Below, piece by piece: positions 60,433-64,000 of a stretch of DNA of 64,000 bases. The stretch's first letter is position 1, and each line of letters opens with the position of its first letter. The notes beneath the pieces were generated by a model. The model ran no database searches. It was not told the origin of the DNA and worked only from the letters and a program-made list of their open reading frames with translations. A program made the position numbers and the translations under genes. The stretch comes from Rhizobium sp. BK313 (GTDB taxonomy: Bacteria > Pseudomonadota > Alphaproteobacteria > Rhizobiales > Rhizobiaceae), in the NCBI RefSeq assembly GCF_014193655.1, contig NZ_JACHZQ010000001.1:124001-188000 (forward strand), written 5' to 3'.

Positions 60433-61224
60433 CTATTCCTCATAGCTATGTCCCGCCCTCAGTCCTTCGCGGACACGATGGGCGATTTCCAGGAATTCAG
60501 GGGTTTCGCGAATGCCCAGCGGGCGTTCGAGTGGAAGGGTGGATTCGATGACGTCGGTGACGCGGCCGGGACGAGGCGACATGACGACGATCTTGGTGGA
60601 GAGATAAACCGCCTCCGGGATCGAGTGCGTCACGAAACAGATAGTTTTGTTCGTTCGCTTCCAGAGTTTTAGCAGCTCTTCGTTGAGATGATCGCGGACG
60701 ATCTCGTCGAGTGCACCGAAGGGCTCGTCCATCAGCAGAAGGTCAGCGTCGAAGGCGAGCGCACGGGCGATCGAGGCGCGCTGCTGCATGCCACCGGAGA
60801 GCTGCCATGGATATTTGTGCGCAAAGCCCGTGAGGTTGACGAGGTCCAGCGTCTGCGCAATGCGCTTGGCCTGATCAGTCCTGGCATAGCCCATGATCTC
60901 CAGCGGCAGGGCGATATTCTTTTCGATCGTGCGCCAGGGATAAAGGGCAGGCGCCTGAAAGACATAGCCATAGGCGCGGGCGGTGCGCGCCTCCTCGGGG
61001 GTCATGCCATTGACGGTGATGTCGCCGGAGGTCTTGCGCTCGAGATCGGCTATGACGCGCAGAAACGTGGTCTTGCCGCAGCCGGACGGGCCGATGAAGG
61101 AGACGAAATCGCCCTTCCGCACGTCGAGATCGACATTGCTCAGCGCATGCACCGGCCCGTCATTTGTCTCGTAGGTGAGGCAGAGGTCTCGCGCGGAGAC
61201 GACGGAGGGAGCGGATGACGTCAT
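60433..61224 (-). CDS. ABC transporter ATPase of the NMT1-like system
   Basis: A 263-residue ATPase of the SsuB/TauB/ThiZ group. It has Walker A GPSGCGKTTFL, signature LSGGMQQRASIARAL, Walker B LLLMDEPFGALDE and switch His in VTHSIPEA. The ATG at 61224 has GGTAGG upstream on the minus strand; a GTG two codons earlier is possible. It is the first gene of the operon. Confidence 0.94.
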   Translation of the reverse strand: MTSSAPSVVSARDLCLTYETNDGPVHALSNVDLDVRKGDFVSFIGPSGCGKTTFLRVIADLERKTSGDITVNGMTPEEARTARAYGYVFQAPALYPWRTIEKNIALPLEIMGYARTDQAKRIAQTLDLVNLTGFAHKYPWQLSGGMQQRASIARALAFDADLLLMDEPFGALDEIVRDHLNEELLKLWKRTNKTICFVTHSIPEAVYLSTKIVVMSPRPGRVTDVIESTLPLERPLGIRETPEFLEIAHRVREGLRAGHSYEE

Positions 61225-61348
61225 TAACACCTACCAGTCATGTTTTGGCCGCGCAGTCGTGGCGGATTGCGTGTTATTCTACACGGCATCGCGGTGGTTT
61301 TAGAACCTGAGGATGCCGCAGAGCTATCGAATTTTACGGAGGAATGGC

Positions 61349-61762
61349 ATGAGCGTTTCATCGAAGCCCACCTGCCGCATCGTGCAGCCCGGCGGTACCT
61401 ATGCCGGGAAACAAGGCTTCAACTACTTCGAGGGTATCGCCGCAGAGACAGTCGGTTCGACCGGTATTTGCATGCATGTTCTGACAATACCGCCCGGCGG
61501 ACGAGCGAAGGCGCATATGCATGCCTCGCATGAAACGGCGATCTATGCGCTGTCCGGCGAGACGCATTGCTGGTTCGGCGATCAATTGGAAGAGCATGTT
61601 GTCGTTCACGCCGGCGAGATGTTCTACATTCCGGCCGGCGTTCCACATCTGCCTGCCAATCTCAGCGATCAGCCGGCGACAGCCATCATCGCCCGCACCG
61701 ATCCGAACGAACAGGAAAGTGTTGTCCTGTTGCCGGATCTGGAGCGGTATGTGCCGTTGTGA
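61349..61762 (+). CDS. Cupin-domain protein
   Basis: A single-domain cupin of 137 residues. Motif 1 is HMHASHETAIYALSGE (about 56-71, metal-binding His and Glu) and motif 2 is GEMFYIPAGVPHLPANL (about 91-107). It is divergent from the ABC operon and converges on the dihydropyrimidinase gene. GGAGG lies upstream of the start at 61349; a longer frame begins at 61313. It may bind or isomerise a ureide or pyrimidine intermediate; the function is unknown. Confidence 0.88.
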   Translation: MSVSSKPTCRIVQPGGTYAGKQGFNYFEGIAAETVGSTGICMHVLTIPPGGRAKAHMHASHETAIYALSGETHCWFGDQLEEHVVVHAGEMFYIPAGVPHLPANLSDQPATAIIARTDPNEQESVVLLPDLERYVPL

Positions 61763-61792
61763 GCCGATGGACCGGAACGCCGTTGCCAAGCG

Positions 61793-63247
61793 TTACACCC
61801 CGCTGGCCGGGATGCCGCTGCGCTGAACCTTGCGCGGCGCCGTGACGTCTTTCCAGGCCGAGAGCGCGCGGTTGACGGCGGTGAAAGGCTCGCGCTTGAC
61901 GAACTCGCCATGGCCCTGCTGCGTCTTGACCGTGCTTTCCTCGATGGCAACCACGCCGCGGGTCAGCGTATAGCGCGGCAGGCCCGTCACTTGCTTGCCT
62001 TCGAAGACATTGTAATCGATCGCCGACTGCTGCGTCTTGGCGGCGATGGTCTTCGAACGCTTCGGATCCCAGACGACGATATCGGCATCGGCACCGACGA
62101 GGATCGCACCCTTCTTCGGATAGACGTTGAGGATCTTGGCGATGTTGGTCGACGTCACCGCGACGAACTCGTTCATGGTCAGACGGCCGGTGTTGACACC
62201 ATGGGTCCAGAGCATCGGCATGCGGTCTTCGAGGCCTCCGGTACCATTCGGGATCTTGGTGAAGTCGCCAAGGCCAAAGCGTTTCTGTTCGGTCGTGAAG
62301 GCGCAATGGTCGGTGGCGACCACCTGCAGCGAACCGGAGGCGAGGCCGGCCCAGAGGCTGTCCTGATGCTGCTTGTTGCGGAAGGGCGGCGACATGACGC
62401 GGCGGGCGGCATGGTCCCAATCGGCATTGGCATATTCGCTCTCATCGAGCGTCAGGTGCTGGATCAGCGGTTCGCCATAGACGCGCATGCCCTTCTGACG
62501 GGCGCGACGGATGGCTTCGTGTGCCTGTTCGCAGGAGGTATGAACGATATAAACCGGGCTGCCGGCCATATCGGCGATCATGATGGCGCGGTTCGTCGCT
62601 TCGCCTTCGACTTCGGCGGGGCGGGAATAGGCGTGCGCTTCCGGGCCGTTATTGCCTTCAGCAAGCAGTTTCGCTTGCATCTGCGCCACCACGTCGCCGT
62701 TCTCGGCGTGGACGAGGGGCAGCGCGCCGAGTTCGGCGCAGCGCTGGAAGGAGGAGAACATCTCGTCGTCATCCACCATCAGCGCCCCCTTATAGGCCAT
62801 GAAGTGCTTGAAGGTGTTGATGCCCTTGTCGCGGACGACGGTTTCCATCTCGTTGAAGACCTGCTCGCTCCACCAGGTGATCGCCATGTGGAAGGAGTAG
62901 TCGCAGTTCGCCCGCGTCGATTTGTTGTCCCACATTGTCAGTGCTTCGAGCAGCGACTGGCCGGGTGAGGGGAGCGCAAAATCCACCACCATCGTCGTGC
63001 CGCCGGCAAGCGCTGCCCGCGTGCCACTCTCGAAATCGTCGGAGGAATAGGTGCCCATGAACGGCATTTCGAGATGCGTATGCGGATCGATGCCGCCCGG
63101 CATGACATAGCAGCCCGTGGCATCGAGCACTTCATTGCCGGACAGGTTCTGCCCGATCTCGACGATCTTGCCGCCTTCGACCTTGACGTCGGCCTTATAG
63201 GTCAGATCGGCCGTGACGATGGTTCCACCCTTGATGACTGTGCTCAT
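61793..63247 (-). CDS. hydA: Dihydropyrimidinase / D-hydantoinase
   Basis: A metal-dependent cyclic amidohydrolase that opens 5,6-dihydropyrimidines (or hydantoins) to N-carbamoyl-beta-amino acids; 484 residues. Metal ligands are visible: HTHLEMPF, the carboxylated Lys in FKHFMAYKGAL, His in LVHAENGD, and further His/Asp in the C-terminal half (TDHCAF). The MSTVIKGGTIVTADL start at 63247 is family-consistent; 34 upstream codons are not. It is the second step of reductive pyrimidine degradation. The M20 amidohydrolase upstream (partial) would perform the third. Confidence 0.93.
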   Translation of the reverse strand: MSTVIKGGTIVTADLTYKADVKVEGGKIVEIGQNLSGNEVLDATGCYVMPGGIDPHTHLEMPFMGTYSSDDFESGTRAALAGGTTMVVDFALPSPGQSLLEALTMWDNKSTRANCDYSFHMAITWWSEQVFNEMETVVRDKGINTFKHFMAYKGALMVDDDEMFSSFQRCAELGALPLVHAENGDVVAQMQAKLLAEGNNGPEAHAYSRPAEVEGEATNRAIMIADMAGSPVYIVHTSCEQAHEAIRRARQKGMRVYGEPLIQHLTLDESEYANADWDHAARRVMSPPFRNKQHQDSLWAGLASGSLQVVATDHCAFTTEQKRFGLGDFTKIPNGTGGLEDRMPMLWTHGVNTGRLTMNEFVAVTSTNIAKILNVYPKKGAILVGADADIVVWDPKRSKTIAAKTQQSAIDYNVFEGKQVTGLPRYTLTRGVVAIEESTVKTQQGHGEFVKREPFTAVNRALSAWKDVTAPRKVQRSGIPASGV

Positions 63248-63296
63248 GGCGTCTGCTCCCGATGTGTGAAATTCTGTTGCTGCGCGAGACGCGGTA

Positions 63297-64000
63297 TCAC
63301 GCCACGATCTCCGCAGTCTCCATGACCGCATGGAACAGGACATCCGCACCCGCGGCGGCCCATTCCTTGGAAATTTCTTCGGCCTCGTTGTGCGACAGGC
63401 CGCCGACGCAGGGACACATGACCATGGTGGCGGGCGCCACCTTGGCAGCCCAGCAGGCGTCGTGGCCGGCGCCGGAGATGATGTTCATGTGGCTGTAGCC
63501 CAGCTTCTCCGCGGCGTTGCGCACGGCGGTGACGAGCTTCGGATCGAAGGTCACCGGCTCGAAATGGCCGATGGCCTCGACGGAGCAGCCGACGCCGAGG
63601 GCATCGCAGATGTCAGGCGCCTCAGCCTCGATCTTGGCGCGCATACGGTCGAGTTTCGCCTTGTCGGGCGAGCGGATGTCGACAGTGAAGACCACCTTGC
63701 CGGGCAGCACGTTGCGCGAATTCGGCGAGAAAAATACCTGACCGACGCCGCCGACGGCGCCCGGCTGGTTTTCCATCGCGACGCCCTGCACCATTTCGAT
63801 GATCCGCGACATGGCAAGCCCGGCATTGACGCGCATGTTCATCGGCGTCGAGCCGGTATGCGCTTCCTTGCCGGTCAGTGTGAATTCCAGCCACCACAAG
63901 CCCTGACAGTGCGTGACGACGCCGATCGTCTTCTCCTCGGCCTCGAGGATCGGACCCTGCTCGATGTGATATTCGAAGTAGGCATGCATCTTGCGGCTGC
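63297..64000 (-). CDS. M20-family amidohydrolase (N-carbamoyl amino acid hydrolase or allantoate amidohydrolase type), partial
   Basis: The 3' part of a gene that runs off the right end of the window; about 234 residues are seen. It has MHAYFEYHIEQGPILE (metal-ligand region), the dimerisation domain with TGKEAHTGSTPMNMR and VNAGLAMSRI, and the SGAGHDACWAAKVAPATMVMCP motif containing a metal-binding His. Beside a dihydropyrimidinase, N-carbamoyl-beta-alanine amidohydrolase is likeliest. It lies 49 bases upstream of hydA on the same strand. Confidence 0.9.
   Translation of the reverse strand, partial: SRKMHAYFEYHIEQGPILEAEEKTIGVVTHCQGLWWLEFTLTGKEAHTGSTPMNMRVNAGLAMSRIIEMVQGVAMENQPGAVGGVGQVFFSPNSRNVLPGKVVFTVDIRSPDKAKLDRMRAKIEAEAPDICDALGVGCSVEAIGHFEPVTFDPKLVTAVRNAAEKLGYSHMNIISGAGHDACWAAKVAPATMVMCPCVGGLSHNEAEEISKEWAAAGADVLFHAVMETAEIVA

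Overview
The window looks like an alphaproteobacterial chromosome of the order Rhizobiales, most likely Rhizobium or a close relative. The evidence is the high GC content, the gene order purA / membrane protein / rpoH, the eipA-chpT-ctrA-sciP cell-cycle cluster, the urt-ure nitrogen region, and copies of a RIME-like intergenic palindrome. No phage, transposase, CRISPR array, rRNA or tRNA was found.

Layout. (1) 0.3-5 kb: purA, a large Pro/Ala/Glu-rich one-pass membrane protein and the heat-shock sigma factor rpoH, with a shared bidirectional terminator between the last two. (2) 5.4-8.2 kb: a small accessory operon (NmrA-like oxidoreductase, small NTF2-like protein, short-chain dehydrogenase, MarR regulator). 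Its promoter carries two copies of a GCATATGC-centred palindrome. (3) 8.3-12 kb: RluA-type pseudouridine synthase, a small membrane protein, a SpoU-type RNA methyltransferase and a coiled-coil membrane protein. (4) 12-17.3 kb: the CtrA cell-cycle module (eipA, chpT, a divergent receiver protein, ctrA, a FliJ-like protein, sciP), interspersed with a GNAT enzyme and a PqiA-like membrane protein. TTAA-N7-TTAA-like CtrA boxes lie upstream of several of these genes. (5) 17.5-26.3 kb: cysQ, the heterotetrameric sarcosine oxidase operon soxBDAG, and a dimethylglycine/sarcosine dehydrogenase-like flavoprotein. (6) 26.6-33.3 kb: a branched-chain amino-acid ABC transporter (livHMGF, a small membrane protein, livK) and a 2-hydroxyacid dehydrogenase.

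(7) 33.3-52.1 kb: a urea region. A two-component pair, whose kinase has an NCS1 permease-like N-terminus, is divergent from the urea ABC transporter urtABCDE. This is followed by ureD-A-B, an LprI-like protein, a GT29-like 'urease operon accessory' protein, ureC, an HExxH protein, a GGDEF protein, and ureE-F-G. Four of the genes in the urease string are not canonical urease genes. (8) 52.1-56.6 kb: an RND efflux pump and its periplasmic adaptor. (9) 57-64 kb: an NMT1/THI5-like ABC transporter operon with a small DMT-like membrane protein, a cupin, a dihydropyrimidinase and a partial M20-family amidohydrolase. Together these suggest uptake and reductive degradation of pyrimidines or a related ureide.

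The second half is dominated by nitrogen acquisition: sarcosine and dimethylglycine demethylation, amino-acid uptake, urea uptake and hydrolysis, and pyrimidine or hydantoin ring opening. The first half is core housekeeping and cell-cycle control. Start codons were chosen from ribosome-binding-site spacing and family length where these differ from the longest open frame. All functional calls rest on reading motifs by eye, without database searches.
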